From: Thiomicrorhabdus sp.
GTDB taxonomy: Bacteria; Pseudomonadota; Gammaproteobacteria; Thiomicrospirales; Thiomicrospiraceae
Length of the DNA: 44,465 nt
Direction: 5' to 3'
Assembly (NCBI RefSeq): GCF_963677875.1
Contig: NZ_OY782568.1
Coordinates: forward strand, 1 to 44,465
Notes under the pieces: model-generated
The model's database searches: none
Seen by the model: the letters and a program-made list of their open reading frames with translations, nothing else
Told to the model about the DNA's origin: nothing
In this document: positions 17,453 through 26,335 of the stretch, one piece after another
Position numbering within the stretch: the first letter of the stretch is position 1
Layout of the letters: every line of letters begins with the position of its first letter
Program-made: the position numbers and the translations under genes

Positions 17453-18440
17453 GGTTTTTCCCGCTGGCGGCATGCGGATCGGGATGATTGTCGATCAGGT
17501 GGGTTTCAAATTCACGCAAACGTTTGATCACCGACAGGAATTTGGTGATATCGGTCCAGCGATCGATAAAGAAATTAAACCCGTCGTTAACCTTACCGAA
17601 GGCGTTACCGGTCTGAGTCACCACCCCGAGAGTAATCACGCCGCCGAACAATGACGGCGCCATCATCAGATAAGGCAGGACAATCATCAACTGACCGTAA
17701 ATATTCGACCACAAGTTGAAATAGGTGTAGTGATTAAATAGACGGAAATAATTCGGACGCAGCCCTAAAAACAGCTCGGCCATACTTGGCAGATTGGCGT
17801 AGCTTTTATCGTCCTCGGAATAGACCAGATGCTTACGATAGCTGGCTTCGACCCTTTGGTTGTTATATTCCAGACCAGGCAATTTGATTCCGACCAGAAA
17901 TGAGATCAGCATGGCACCAATGGAGGTCAACATCGCCACCCAGACCAGAGAACCGGGAATGTCCGATAACCACGGAATGGTTATCTGTTCAGACAAGGCC
18001 CAGAGAATCGGGATAAAGGCGATCAATGTCAGAATCGAACGGAAAAATCCCAAACCAAGCGATTCGAGCGCATTGGCAAACTGATAAGTATCTTCTTGGA
18101 TACGCTGCGATGCCCCTTCAATATTACCCGGATGAGAACTCCAGTAAGGCAGATAATAAAAAGTAATCGCCTGACGCCAGCGAAAGGCGTAATGGCGGGC
18201 AAAATAGCTGGAAACTATGGCCGCAAAAATATACGGAATGGCAATATAAAGAAACTGAACCATCTTCTCCCAGAAGGCGTCAATATCGTTTGCCGCCTGG
18301 AGAATATCGTAAAACTCTTTATACCACTGGTTGAGTTGCACGGTCATTTCAACCTGAAAAATGACCAGGGCAAACAGAAAGGCCAAACCGCCCCATGCCC
18401 AAAGCGCCCACTCACGGGTTCCGAAAAAGCTCTTTAACAT
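17445..18440 (-). CDS. sbmA: SbmA/BacA-like inner-membrane peptide transporter
   Basis: A 331-aa integral membrane protein of the SbmA/BacA-like family. SbmA takes up proline-rich antimicrobial peptides, microcins and bleomycin using the proton gradient; related BacA proteins are ABC-type in some lineages. Evident membrane helices are at about 12-32, 58-82, 128-160 and 163-190, with characteristic motifs RHYAFRWRQAITFYYLPYW, IEGASQRIQEDTYQF and WTDITKFLSVIKRLREFE. It has no ATP-binding domain of its own. AGAGGGTT precedes the ATG. The DUF815 ATPase gene overlaps its 3' end. Confidence 0.85.
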   Translation of the reverse strand: MLKSFFGTREWALWAWGGLAFLFALVIFQVEMTVQLNQWYKEFYDILQAANDIDAFWEKMVQFLYIAIPYIFAAIVSSYFARHYAFRWRQAITFYYLPYWSSHPGNIEGASQRIQEDTYQFANALESLGLGFFRSILTLIAFIPILWALSEQITIPWLSDIPGSLVWVAMLTSIGAMLISFLVGIKLPGLEYNNQRVEASYRKHLVYSEDDKSYANLPSMAELFLGLRPNYFRLFNHYTYFNLWSNIYGQLMIVLPYLMMAPSLFGGVITLGVVTQTGNAFGKVNDGFNFFIDRWTDITKFLSVIKRLREFETHLIDNHPDPHAASGKNHV

Positions 18441-18603
18441 AACCCTCTTTCTCTCTTTTTTGTTTTTATATCGCAGCCGAACGGAATGTCATTCGGCACA
18501 CGGAATACACCTTATTCGGCTTTACATATTACTTGTGCGCCTCATCCAAAATGATGACGACATCCTGAAAAATCCCGCAGCGCGACCAGCAGCGTCTCAA
18601 GCC

Positions 18604-19167
18604 TCAATGAACGCTTTCTTCGGCAATGTGCAATTTGACCAGCTTGAAGGTTTTGTCACCACCTTTCTCCCGAAAACGGATAAAACTCGGTTCTTCGTCA
18701 ATGCGGTCATAGTGTTCGTCCATATACGCCATTCGCCCGTTGAAATAGGCTTTCAGAATCGACTCGTCCAGCGTCCACCCCTTCGGAAAAGCCGCCGGTT
18801 GCGCTTCGGACGGTTTCAAACTGGCCAGACAAACCAACGTCCCGTCTTTCATCTTCTGAAAACCGACCTGCAGCCACGGGCAGATCACTTCCAACTCTCC
18901 GAACTGAGTCACCAACACCATATCTCCAGCCTGGACTTCGCCATTGACTTCAACACGCTCCTGCAAACCGCCTTCAACCAACTGTTTGCCGAACACCTGC
19001 ATCTCTTCCAGACGCAAAAAACCGATCCGCAACAAGTCCCGATCGGCGCAAACCGCCAATGGATGCAAGGTTCCCTGCAACTTCTGCAAGGCCTCAAGGG
19101 CCTTGGGGTTTTGTTGGGCTTTTGCTTTATGAATGATAATCGAATAACCTTCAACCAGAACCGACAT
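18604..19167 (-). CDS. Hypothetical conserved-looking protein, 187 aa
   Basis: I do not recognise this family. The start at 19167 (MSVLVEGYSIIIHKAKAQ) has an AGGAG ribosome-binding site; the longer frame to 19242 lacks support. The protein is soluble and mixed alpha/beta with no signal peptide. Its middle (HPLAVCADRDLLRIGFLRLEE, then GDMVLVTQFGELEVICPWLQ) and C-terminal half (KGWTLDESILKAYFNGRMAYM) look like a folded domain rather than noise. It lies between serA and sbmA on the same strand. Function unknown. Confidence 0.65.
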   Translation of the reverse strand: MSVLVEGYSIIIHKAKAQQNPKALEALQKLQGTLHPLAVCADRDLLRIGFLRLEEMQVFGKQLVEGGLQERVEVNGEVQAGDMVLVTQFGELEVICPWLQVGFQKMKDGTLVCLASLKPSEAQPAAFPKGWTLDESILKAYFNGRMAYMDEHYDRIDEEPSFIRFREKGGDKTFKLVKLHIAEESVH

Positions 19168-19285
19168 TGGAACACTCCTGTTTTTTATAGACGTTGAATC
19201 GCATCCCCGATACTGCGAAATAGAATGTGCGCAAATGCGCAATCAAAGCGACCATCATAAAACCAGATGCCTTCGCTGAAAACCC

Positions 19286-20467
19286 CTAACCGCACAGCCT
19301 CGCCGATAAAACATTCGGTAATTGGCGCAAACACAGCAATAATGCCGGATCAACCTTGCCTTGCAAGTCAATCAGCGTGTAAGCAATTTCACCACGCGAT
19401 TTATTGATCATGTCTTCGATATTAAGGTTTTCCCGGCCCAGTGTCTCGGTAATTTCCGCCAGAATCCCCGCCTGGTTGCGGTTCACTATGGCAATTCGGC
19501 TAACCTCTTTGCCCTGGGGCTCTACGGACACATTCGGTAAATTGACCGAATCCTGCACAATACCGTGTTCCAGAAACATTTTCAGATTTCGAATCACCTG
19601 AATCGCCGACTGTTCTTCGGCTTCCAAAGTCGAGGCTCCCAGATGCGGAAAACTCAAAACCTGCGGCAGGTGCATCAGACCATCGCTAGGAAAATCCGTC
19701 ACATACGCGTGCAGTTTCGCTTGTTCCAGCAAAGCTTTCAACGCCTCTTCGACGACAATTTCCCCGCGGGAGAAGTTCAGGAGAATCGCTCCCGCCGGCA
19801 AGAGCCCAAGTCGCTCCTCATTCAGCATTTCGCGCGTCGAATCCAGCAACGGCACATGCACCGTCACCACATCGCATTTCTGCAGTAAAGATTCCAGACG
19901 ATCGCACTGATGCACTGCCGAATTCAAGTGCCAGGCGTGGTGAACCGAGATAACGGGATCGTAACCGTAAACTTCCATACCCAATGCAAATCCCGCATTG
20001 GCAACCTTGACACCGATGGCTCCCAGCCCGATTACGCCAAGTTTTTTCCCTGCCAGCTCAAAACCGGAAAAACGCTTCTTGCCGCTCTCGATCAGAACAC
20101 TGGGGTTATCGGTTTTCAAATCCAGCTGGCGAACAAACTCGGCGGCTGGATAAAGGTTGCGTGCAGCCATCAGCATGGCAGCCATCACCAATTCTTTAAC
20201 GGCATTGGCATTTGCTCCCGGTGCATTAAAAACCGCCACCCCGGCTTCGCTCATTCTCGATAATGGAATATTATTCACGCCAACGCCTGCGCGCCCGACA
20301 GCCAGTAAAGCTGGTGAAATATCCCATTGCTGCATGTCTGCCGAACGCACCAGAATCGCTTGCGCTTCGCCAGACATTTCGTCCGCTTCCAGGATGGTGT
20401 ATTGCGGCTCACTCAAGAGCGCCAGACCGCTCGGTGCAATCTGATTTAAAACCCGTACTTTTTTCAT
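19286..20467 (-). CDS. serA: D-3-phosphoglycerate dehydrogenase
   Basis: Oxidises 3-phosphoglycerate to 3-phosphohydroxypyruvate with NAD, the first step of serine synthesis. The 393-aa protein has the substrate domain, then the NAD-binding fold GVIGLGAIGVKVANAG (about 147-162), the catalytic region NFSRGEIVVEEAL and the catalytic His in FPHLGASTLEAEE. A C-terminal ACT domain (IAIVNRNQAGILAEITETLG, about 320-393) is the likely serine-feedback site. The start at 20467 is the ATG that begins MKKVRVL; a GTG three codons upstream is possible. It lies 15 bases after the ABC permease gene and is probably in that operon. Confidence 0.95.
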   Translation of the reverse strand: MKKVRVLNQIAPSGLALLSEPQYTILEADEMSGEAQAILVRSADMQQWDISPALLAVGRAGVGVNNIPLSRMSEAGVAVFNAPGANANAVKELVMAAMLMAARNLYPAAEFVRQLDLKTDNPSVLIESGKKRFSGFELAGKKLGVIGLGAIGVKVANAGFALGMEVYGYDPVISVHHAWHLNSAVHQCDRLESLLQKCDVVTVHVPLLDSTREMLNEERLGLLPAGAILLNFSRGEIVVEEALKALLEQAKLHAYVTDFPSDGLMHLPQVLSFPHLGASTLEAEEQSAIQVIRNLKMFLEHGIVQDSVNLPNVSVEPQGKEVSRIAIVNRNQAGILAEITETLGRENLNIEDMINKSRGEIAYTLIDLQGKVDPALLLCLRQLPNVLSARLCG

Positions 20468-20482
20468 AGTCCCCACTGTTCC

Positions 20483-21613
20483 TTAATCCAAAGTTCGTCT
20501 GTAACGTTTGACCGCAATGATGCCGACCAGCAGCATAAAGGCTGCAATAGCGGCAAATTCGTTCAACAGAGCGTTTCCCGGTGTCTCCTTCAGCATCACG
20601 CCACGAATGATGCGCAAGAAATGCGTCAACGGCAAAGCTTCGCCGATCCATTGAGCCCAAATCGGCATACCGCGAAACGGAAACATAAAGCCAGACAGCA
20701 GAATCGACGGTAAAAAGAAAAAAATCGTCAGTTGCATCGCCTGCATCTGCGAACGCGCAAGGGTACTGAAAGTAAATCCCAGTGCCAGATTGGCGAGAAT
20801 AAACAAGCTGACACCCAATGCCAGCACCGTCATGGATCCGGCAAAAGGCACCCGGAATAAATAGTGCGCGGCCGCGAGGATAATCAACGTCTGGAGGATA
20901 CCGACAAAAATATACGGTGTGATTTTGCCGAACATCACCTGATAAGGCTTAACCGGCATGGCCAACAGGTTTTCCATGGTTCCGCGTTCCACTTCGCGGG
21001 TCATTGCCATCGAGGTGATCATCACCATCGTCATTGTCAAAATCACCCCGACCAGCCCCGGGACAATATTGTATTGCGTTATGCCTTCAGGGTTGTAGGC
21101 GCGGTGAACCACCACGTCAACCGGATCGGGCGCAACTGCCAGATAATTCAAAGGCCCCGTAAAATCCCGTTGCAGAGCCTGCAAGACGATTTGACGGATT
21201 TGAGCAAGCGCGTTCGACGCGGCTGCCGGGTCCGAAGCATCCGCCTCAAGCAGCAGCTGAGGACGCTCACCGCGGATCAACGCCTTGGTAAAACCGGCCG
21301 GAATCGATAACACAAACGATACTTCACCATCCCGCAGCAGTGTTTGAGTTTCCTTGCCGTCGGCTGTTGTCAGAACGAAATCGAAATAGTCGGAGTTTTT
21401 CATGCCGGTCAAAATCGAGCGCACCATCGGCGTCTGCTCTTCGACATGTACCGCCGTCGCCAAATGTTTCGGATCAGTATTAATGGCGAAACCAAACAAA
21501 ATCAGCTGCACCACGGGTATCATCAGAATCATCGCAAACGTCAAACGGTCGCGACTCATCTGAATCATCTCTTTGCTGAGAATCGCGAAAATACCGTTTA
21601 AACTGCTCAACAT
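20483..21613 (-). CDS. ABC-2 type permease, YbhR/YhhJ-like
   Basis: A 376-aa inner-membrane permease of the ABC-2 family. The first helix (MILMIPVVQLILFGFAI, about 29-45) is followed by a large extracytoplasmic region to about 175. Five C-terminal helices follow (about 182-200, 228-250, 260-285, 295-315, 347-366) with MVMITSMAMTREVERGTMEN and PSILLSGFMFPFRGMP in the usual places. It is the membrane partner of the ATPase immediately upstream, whose stop overlaps this start by seven bases. With the HlyD-type protein it forms a drug or lipid export system. Substrate unknown. Confidence 0.92.
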   Translation of the reverse strand: MLSSLNGIFAILSKEMIQMSRDRLTFAMILMIPVVQLILFGFAINTDPKHLATAVHVEEQTPMVRSILTGMKNSDYFDFVLTTADGKETQTLLRDGEVSFVLSIPAGFTKALIRGERPQLLLEADASDPAAASNALAQIRQIVLQALQRDFTGPLNYLAVAPDPVDVVVHRAYNPEGITQYNIVPGLVGVILTMTMVMITSMAMTREVERGTMENLLAMPVKPYQVMFGKITPYIFVGILQTLIILAAAHYLFRVPFAGSMTVLALGVSLFILANLALGFTFSTLARSQMQAMQLTIFFFLPSILLSGFMFPFRGMPIWAQWIGEALPLTHFLRIIRGVMLKETPGNALLNEFAAIAAFMLLVGIIAVKRYRRTLD

Positions 21614-22614
21614 TCGCTTGAATCCTTCTGAGGTTCTTTCGCCTGCTTAGATTCCTTGAGGGTTTTATCACCTTCGGTTGCGTTCTGCATCTGACTCAGA
21701 GCGATAAAAGCATCTTCCAGGCCCGTCTCGATCTCCTGCCAATGCAGCCCTTCGCCAAAAGCATCAATCACGCTTTGCAGCGCCGCACGATCTCTTCCGC
21801 TGATATGCAGTGCCGACCCGAAATAAGCAGCATAATCCACCCGGCTGTCACGCTGAAACCGATCGACTTTTTCCCGCGCTCCGTCTCCAACTGCTTTGAA
21901 GGTGACCAACCCGATTTCGCGGATGATTTCCTGCACTCTGCCCTGTACCATGATCTTGCCGTACGACAAATAGACGATTCGGTCGCATCGCTCTGCTTCA
22001 TCCATATAGTGGGTCGATACCAGCACCGTCATGCCGCTCCCGGCCAACCGGTGAATTTCGTCCCAAAAATCACGCCGCGCCTGCGGATCGACCCCGGCAG
22101 TCGGTTCGTCGAGCAGTAATAATGCCGGGTTGTGCATGGTCACAGCCGCCAGAGCCAGACGCTGCTTCCAACCACCTGACAAATGCCCGGCCAGTTGATG
22201 CTGTCGATCAAACAGCCCGAGAGTTTTCAAGGTTTCGTCAACCACCTGTCGGATCGGATGCAACTGATACAGTCGCGCAACAAATGCCAGATTTTCGCGA
22301 ATCGTCATATCTTCCCAGAAAGAGAATTTCTGAGTCATATAGCCGGTCGCTTTTTTGATTTCGTCCGCCTGTTTGCAGATATCCAACCCCAGACAGGTGC
22401 CTTGACCGGCTGTGGGCTCCAGCAAACCGCAGATCATGCGAATGGTCGTGGTTTTTCCGGAACCGTTCGGGCCGAGAAACCCCCAAACCTGACCACGCGG
22501 CATTTGAATACTGACCTGATCTACCGCACGCTTATTATCAAAGTCCTTAACCAGATTACGGACATCGATGGCAAAAGCGTCGCTGAAACTCTCTGGTGGC
22601 GTTTTTAGACTCAT
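21607..22614 (-). CDS. ABC transporter ATP-binding protein, YbhF-like (single domain)
   Basis: A 335-aa ABC-2 ATPase. It has Walker A GPNGSGKTT, the signature LSGGWKQRLALA, Walker B LLLLDEPTAGVDP and the switch His in LVSTHYMDEAE. The C-terminal extension after about 240 is the ABC-2 type regulatory region. YbhF itself has two ATPase domains; this protein has one, so the active form should be a homodimer with the permease. Start and stop overlap both neighbours, giving a tightly coupled three-gene set. Confidence 0.93.
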   Translation of the reverse strand: MSLKTPPESFSDAFAIDVRNLVKDFDNKRAVDQVSIQMPRGQVWGFLGPNGSGKTTTIRMICGLLEPTAGQGTCLGLDICKQADEIKKATGYMTQKFSFWEDMTIRENLAFVARLYQLHPIRQVVDETLKTLGLFDRQHQLAGHLSGGWKQRLALAAVTMHNPALLLLDEPTAGVDPQARRDFWDEIHRLAGSGMTVLVSTHYMDEAERCDRIVYLSYGKIMVQGRVQEIIREIGLVTFKAVGDGAREKVDRFQRDSRVDYAAYFGSALHISGRDRAALQSVIDAFGEGLHWQEIETGLEDAFIALSQMQNATEGDKTLKESKQAKEPQKDSSEC

Positions 22615-23591
22615 GGAAGCAATACATCCACCGGCTGACCAGGCCGCAGAGAACCTTGTGCAAGATGAGCCTCGACTAAAAACACCAGTTTCTGACGCGC
22701 CGCATTACTGAAAATCACCGGCGGCGTATAACTGGCTGAGTCGGAGATAAAGCGAATTTCCGCTGTCAAAGGTTGAACCTGACCATCACGTTGAACTTTG
22801 ACCGACTGCCCCAAATACAGATCGGAAAGCTCGGCCTCTCCGATGAAAAATTTCACCTTCAGACTGTCCGAAGGCAAAAGCGCAAGGATCGGCGTCCCGG
22901 CAGCAACGAATTCGCCGGGATAATGAAAACGCTGCTCAACCCGGCCTGCAAGCCGACTGTACACGCTACGCTGATCAAGCTGCCATTGCGCCTGAACACG
23001 TTCACTCTCAGCCTGTTCAAATGCTGCTTTGGATGCTTTTTGCACCTCTTCACGTGCCGCCAGCTTTGCAACCGCAATATTCGATTCGATCAGTCGTACC
23101 TGCGCTTTGGCCACTTCCCAGCGTTCCTGAGCCTGATCACCGAGATTGGTCGCGGCCGTCCCTTTGCTAACCAAGGCTCCCCAACGCTGTTTCTCCATTG
23201 CAGCCAATTTAAGTTGCGCTCGGGCTTCCCTCAATTGCGCCTGCAGGACATCCAATTCTTCCTGACGCGCGCCACTTTGCAAATCCCGCCATTGCGCTTC
23301 ACTTTGCTCGACAAGTTTCTGAGCGCTTTTCAACTGAGCCTGCTGCAAATCATCACCCAGAAAAAACAGCGCCTGACCAACGGAAATCGAATCCCCCTCT
23401 TTCACATCGACACGCTTGAGCCAGCCACTGGCCGGGGAAGCAATATAACGGTAGTCGGCTTCAACATAGCCGTGATACACCTTCAGCCCTTTTTCCGTCT
23501 GTGCGCTGGCCGGAGACGGCGTGAGACAGCCCAGCGAAAAAAACGAGATCATCAGGAGTCCAAGCAGGAGTTCAAGTGGCTTTGCCGGCAT
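22611..23591 (-). CDS. HlyD-family membrane-fusion (periplasmic adaptor) protein, YbhG-like
   Basis: A 326-aa periplasmic adaptor. The start at 23591 is supported by a GGAGAG ribosome-binding site and gives an N-terminal signal sequence (LLLGLLMISFFSLG). The upstream in-frame start at 23651 would break it. The mature protein shows the lipoyl-like half (VEADYRYIASPASGWLKRVD, EGDSISVGQALFFL), a long coiled-coil (about 80-210, rich in Ala, Gln, Glu), then the second lipoyl half (SVYSRLAGRVEQRFHYPGEF) and beta-barrel (PDSLKVKFFIGEAELSDLYL). It should link the ABC transporter to an outer-membrane channel elsewhere in the genome. First gene of the operon. Confidence 0.9.
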   Translation of the reverse strand: MPAKPLELLLGLLMISFFSLGCLTPSPASAQTEKGLKVYHGYVEADYRYIASPASGWLKRVDVKEGDSISVGQALFFLGDDLQQAQLKSAQKLVEQSEAQWRDLQSGARQEELDVLQAQLREARAQLKLAAMEKQRWGALVSKGTAATNLGDQAQERWEVAKAQVRLIESNIAVAKLAAREEVQKASKAAFEQAESERVQAQWQLDQRSVYSRLAGRVEQRFHYPGEFVAAGTPILALLPSDSLKVKFFIGEAELSDLYLGQSVKVQRDGQVQPLTAEIRFISDSASYTPPVIFSNAARQKLVFLVEAHLAQGSLRPGQPVDVLLP

Positions 23592-23798
23592 CTTTTTCTC
23601 TCCAAACATAAACGGTACGATTTCTAGCATTATGAAACGAAGCACGCCCAAATTCCAACTCTGCGGCCTTAAAAACTGTTTTTTCCAGGCTCTCGGGCAA
23701 AAACGGCTCGCCTGCGGATAAAGCGGGGTAAAATAGCGGGTTTGAAAAGTTCTGACTTCTTCTGGCGCTGGCGCCGATCGCTGAAAACGGGTTCACTT

Positions 23799-24638
23799 AT
23801 GCTGAGTTATCTTCATTCCTTCCACGCCGGCAATTTCGCCGATGTTCTGAAACATCTGATCAGCAGTCAAATTCTGCACTACCTGACGCAAAAACCCAAG
23901 CCGTTGTTCTATCTGGACACTCATTCCGGCAGCGGAGGTTTTCAATTGCTCGGGGACGAAGCACAGAAAAACCGTGAATTTCTCAACGGCATCGGTAAAC
24001 TCTGGGAAGTTAAATCGCCCTTGCCGGCAGCGGTACAAGACTATGTCTCACTGATTCAAACCTTTAATACCGAGGGTGAACTGAAACTTTATCCGGGGTC
24101 ACCGTGGTTTGCGCAAACCCTGCTCAGAGAACAGGATCGTGCCAACTTATTTGAATTACATCCGCGCGAATATCAGAACTGCCAAACCAATTTCGGCAAA
24201 GATCGCCGTTTTACCGTTTTTAACAAAGACGGCTTTCATGCCTGCATCAGCCAGCTTCCACCAAAAGAGAAACGCGGTTATATCTTGATGGATCCCCCTT
24301 ACGAGGTCAAAGGTGATTACGATACCGCTGTGAATACTCTGATCAAAGCACATAAGAAATTCGCAACCGGAACCTATGCGCTCTGGTATCCGGTCGTGGA
24401 ACGCAGCCGCATTGACCGCATGGAAAAGTTATTTAAAGACAGCGGCATACGCAACATTCAGTTATTTGAACTTGGCATTGCCAGAGATAATGAAAAAGGC
24501 ATGACTTCCAGCGGAATGATCGTCATCAATCCTCCCTGGACTTTACAGCAGAATATGCAAGAAACCTTGCCTTTTCTAGCAAGTTGTCTTGCGGGGAAAA
24601 ACGGTTCCTTTCGCGTCGAACAACTTGTTAATGAATAA
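23799..24638 (+). CDS. rlmJ: 23S rRNA (adenine-2030-N6)-methyltransferase RlmJ
   Basis: Methylates A2030 of 23S rRNA using S-adenosylmethionine. The 279-aa product starts MLSYLHSFHAGNFADVLKH, the exact family N-terminus, which fixes the start at 23799 rather than the frame's upstream ATG at 23742. The substrate motif is YLDTHSGSGGF (SAM site) and the catalytic motif ILMDPPYEVKGDY. Single gene, divergent from the HlyD gene. Confidence 0.96.
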   Translation: MLSYLHSFHAGNFADVLKHLISSQILHYLTQKPKPLFYLDTHSGSGGFQLLGDEAQKNREFLNGIGKLWEVKSPLPAAVQDYVSLIQTFNTEGELKLYPGSPWFAQTLLREQDRANLFELHPREYQNCQTNFGKDRRFTVFNKDGFHACISQLPPKEKRGYILMDPPYEVKGDYDTAVNTLIKAHKKFATGTYALWYPVVERSRIDRMEKLFKDSGIRNIQLFELGIARDNEKGMTSSGMIVINPPWTLQQNMQETLPFLASCLAGKNGSFRVEQLVNE

Positions 24639-24677
24639 GGTTATATCATCTTCCTAATCAACTGATTTAATTAATAA

Positions 24678-24998
24678 TCAGATAGAAAATATCAGATCAC
24701 CAAAGCCCCAGATCAAGGTTCCCAGCACCACGGTGAGATGCGATAGCCAGACCTTTTTTCGATGCCATTTCGACGGCGCAAGATCGGGAATATCATCGCC
24801 GACATCGACTTTTTCAAGTCGTTGATAAAGCACATCCAGCTCGCGATGCATCAGTGAATATTCACTCATCACCGCAAACAGAACCACCAGACTGCCAAAG
24901 CGGGCAAACCAGATGCCATCCCACGCAAACCCCAAAATCAACCCAATCCCGAGCATTACCCAAGCCAGCAGCAATAACAAACCGTTTTTCTTTTTCAT
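24678..24998 (-). CDS. Small inner-membrane protein, unknown function
   Basis: A 106-aa protein with two or three membrane helices (about 7-25, 29-44 and 84-102) and a charged cytoplasmic loop of about 35 residues (HRELDVLYQRLEKVDVGDDI). It starts with a basic patch (MKKKN). There is no convincing ribosome-binding site. It is convergent with rlmJ and follows the CvfB-like gene. The pattern is a real membrane protein; no family is recognised. Confidence 0.65.
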   Translation of the reverse strand: MKKKNGLLLLLAWVMLGIGLILGFAWDGIWFARFGSLVVLFAVMSEYSLMHRELDVLYQRLEKVDVGDDIPDLAPSKWHRKKVWLSHLTVVLGTLIWGFGDLIFSI

Positions 24999-25034
24999 TC
25001 GAATTCAACACTTAGCATACAAACCATCGGCCAT

Positions 25035-25865
25035 TCAAACCAAGCGAACCTGCTCGGCTTCAATCAGAATTTTGCGCGCCTTGTAAAGGCGACTCAAAGC
25101 CTTTTTATATCGCGCCTTGCTGATTCGATAGCAGGCAAAAATTTCCTCGGGAGACGAGTAGTCCGTCAATTCAGACACCCCTCCGTTCGTGCTTAAAAAG
25201 GCTAAGATCCTGTCTTCAATCTCTTCTATGCCTTCTTCACCGAGCTTTTGCAGAGTCAGGTTGATTTTCCCGTCATCCCGTACCTGTTTAATATAACCTT
25301 TCAGCTTCTGTCCCATCCGCAACGGCTGTAATAATTCACTATTGTGAATCAGACCCAAATAGCTGCCGTCGATCACCGCGGTATAACCTAGCTTGCTGCG
25401 GCTGCACACCATCAAAGTCACTTCCTGGCCGCGAGTGAAATGAAAGCGGTTATTTTCCGACAAAAACAGGCTCAACTTACTTGAAGCGGCAATTCTTCCA
25501 CTCTTATCGCGATAAACATATACACAATAACTTCGTCCTTCTTCCATCGGGACACGTTGTTCGGCATAGGGAGCCAATAAGTCTTTCGGCACGCCCCATT
25601 CCAGAAACGCTCCGGTTCGATTGACCTGCTTGACCTTCAAAAACGCCACTTCGCCGACCGATACTCTCGGCAAATCAGTCGTCGCCACAAGCCGATCCTG
25701 AGAATCAAAATACAGAAAAACTTTCACTTTTTGACCGATTTTGCAATCTTCGCGGACATAGCGTTTCGGTAAAAGGATTTCACCCTCTTTTCCTCCATCC
25801 AGATAGAGTCCGAAATCGACTTCCTTGACCACCGTTAATTCATTGATTTTTCCAATTTGCGCCAT
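25035..25865 (-). CDS. S1 RNA-binding protein, CvfB/YitL-like
   Basis: A 276-aa protein with repeated S1-like OB folds: residues about 1-65 (INELTVVKEVDFGLYLDG, ILLPKRYV), 70-135 (VAFLKVKQVNRTGAFLEWG) and 145-210 (VTLMVCSRSKLGYTAVIDGSY, GLIHNSELL). A winged-helix-like C-terminal segment follows (SSPEEIFACYRISKARYKKAL). This is the layout of CvfB. The start at 25865 uses AAGGA just upstream. It is the virulence/RNA-binding regulator family in other bacteria; its role here is unknown. Confidence 0.87.
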   Translation of the reverse strand: MAQIGKINELTVVKEVDFGLYLDGGKEGEILLPKRYVREDCKIGQKVKVFLYFDSQDRLVATTDLPRVSVGEVAFLKVKQVNRTGAFLEWGVPKDLLAPYAEQRVPMEEGRSYCVYVYRDKSGRIAASSKLSLFLSENNRFHFTRGQEVTLMVCSRSKLGYTAVIDGSYLGLIHNSELLQPLRMGQKLKGYIKQVRDDGKINLTLQKLGEEGIEEIEDRILAFLSTNGGVSELTDYSSPEEIFACYRISKARYKKALSRLYKARKILIEAEQVRLV

Positions 25866-25974
25866 TGAAGTTCCTTGTTGAAAACCGTTGGAAGAAAGGC
25901 ATATTTTACAACGTATCCAATTCAAAAAATGCCCCATCTCCGGGCAACCAGGTCGATATAGGTCGGCAATCGTA

Positions 25975-26003
25975 TGGAATTTCCATAACGGGAAAGCTAT
26001 AAT
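25975..26003 (+). promoter_or_regulatory. Probable sigma-70 promoter of btuB
   Basis: A perfect -10 box TATAAT at 25998-26003 lies just before the riboswitch. The -35 region with a 17-base spacer (TGGAAT) is a poor match, as is common for riboswitch-controlled genes. Transcription would begin near 26010, at the 5' end of the aptamer. Confidence 0.55.
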
Positions 26004-26010
26004 TCGCCTT

Positions 26011-26215
26011 GATACAGGTGCTCCTTTTCAAGGAGTTAAACGGGAAGATCGGTGCAACTGCTCACTGCAGGCCATTCCGACGCTGCCCCCGCAACGGTAA
26101 TAGAGAAGACGAATTCGGGTTGATTCCCAGCCATTGGTTGTTGTAACCGAGAAGGCCGTTCGAAAACGCTCTTAAGCCCGGAGACCGGCCTGAATCCCGG
26201 CGTAACCAAACCGAC
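26011..26215 (+). promoter_or_regulatory. Cobalamin (AdoCbl) riboswitch controlling btuB-cobQ
   Basis: The aptamer landmarks are in order: GATACAGGTGCTCC near the 5' end, GAGTTAAACGGGAAG, the CGCTGCCCCCGCAACGGTAA core (26081-26101) and the B12-box AAGCCCGGAGACCGGCC (26174-26190). The 3' segment (26190-26275) has further inverted repeats that may be the expression platform (ACGCC at about 26219 and GGCGT near 26250). It lies directly before btuB and should switch the operon off when adenosylcobalamin is plentiful. Confidence 0.92.
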
Positions 26216-26335
26216 AGTAACGCCAACCACCGATTGCGGAGGGCAATGCGGCGTGAATTTGTGCCTATCTAACCCAGCCAAGCTAACGAACCGTTTTGCC
26301 TTCGTTCATAACATTTATGAATTGAAGGACTTCAA

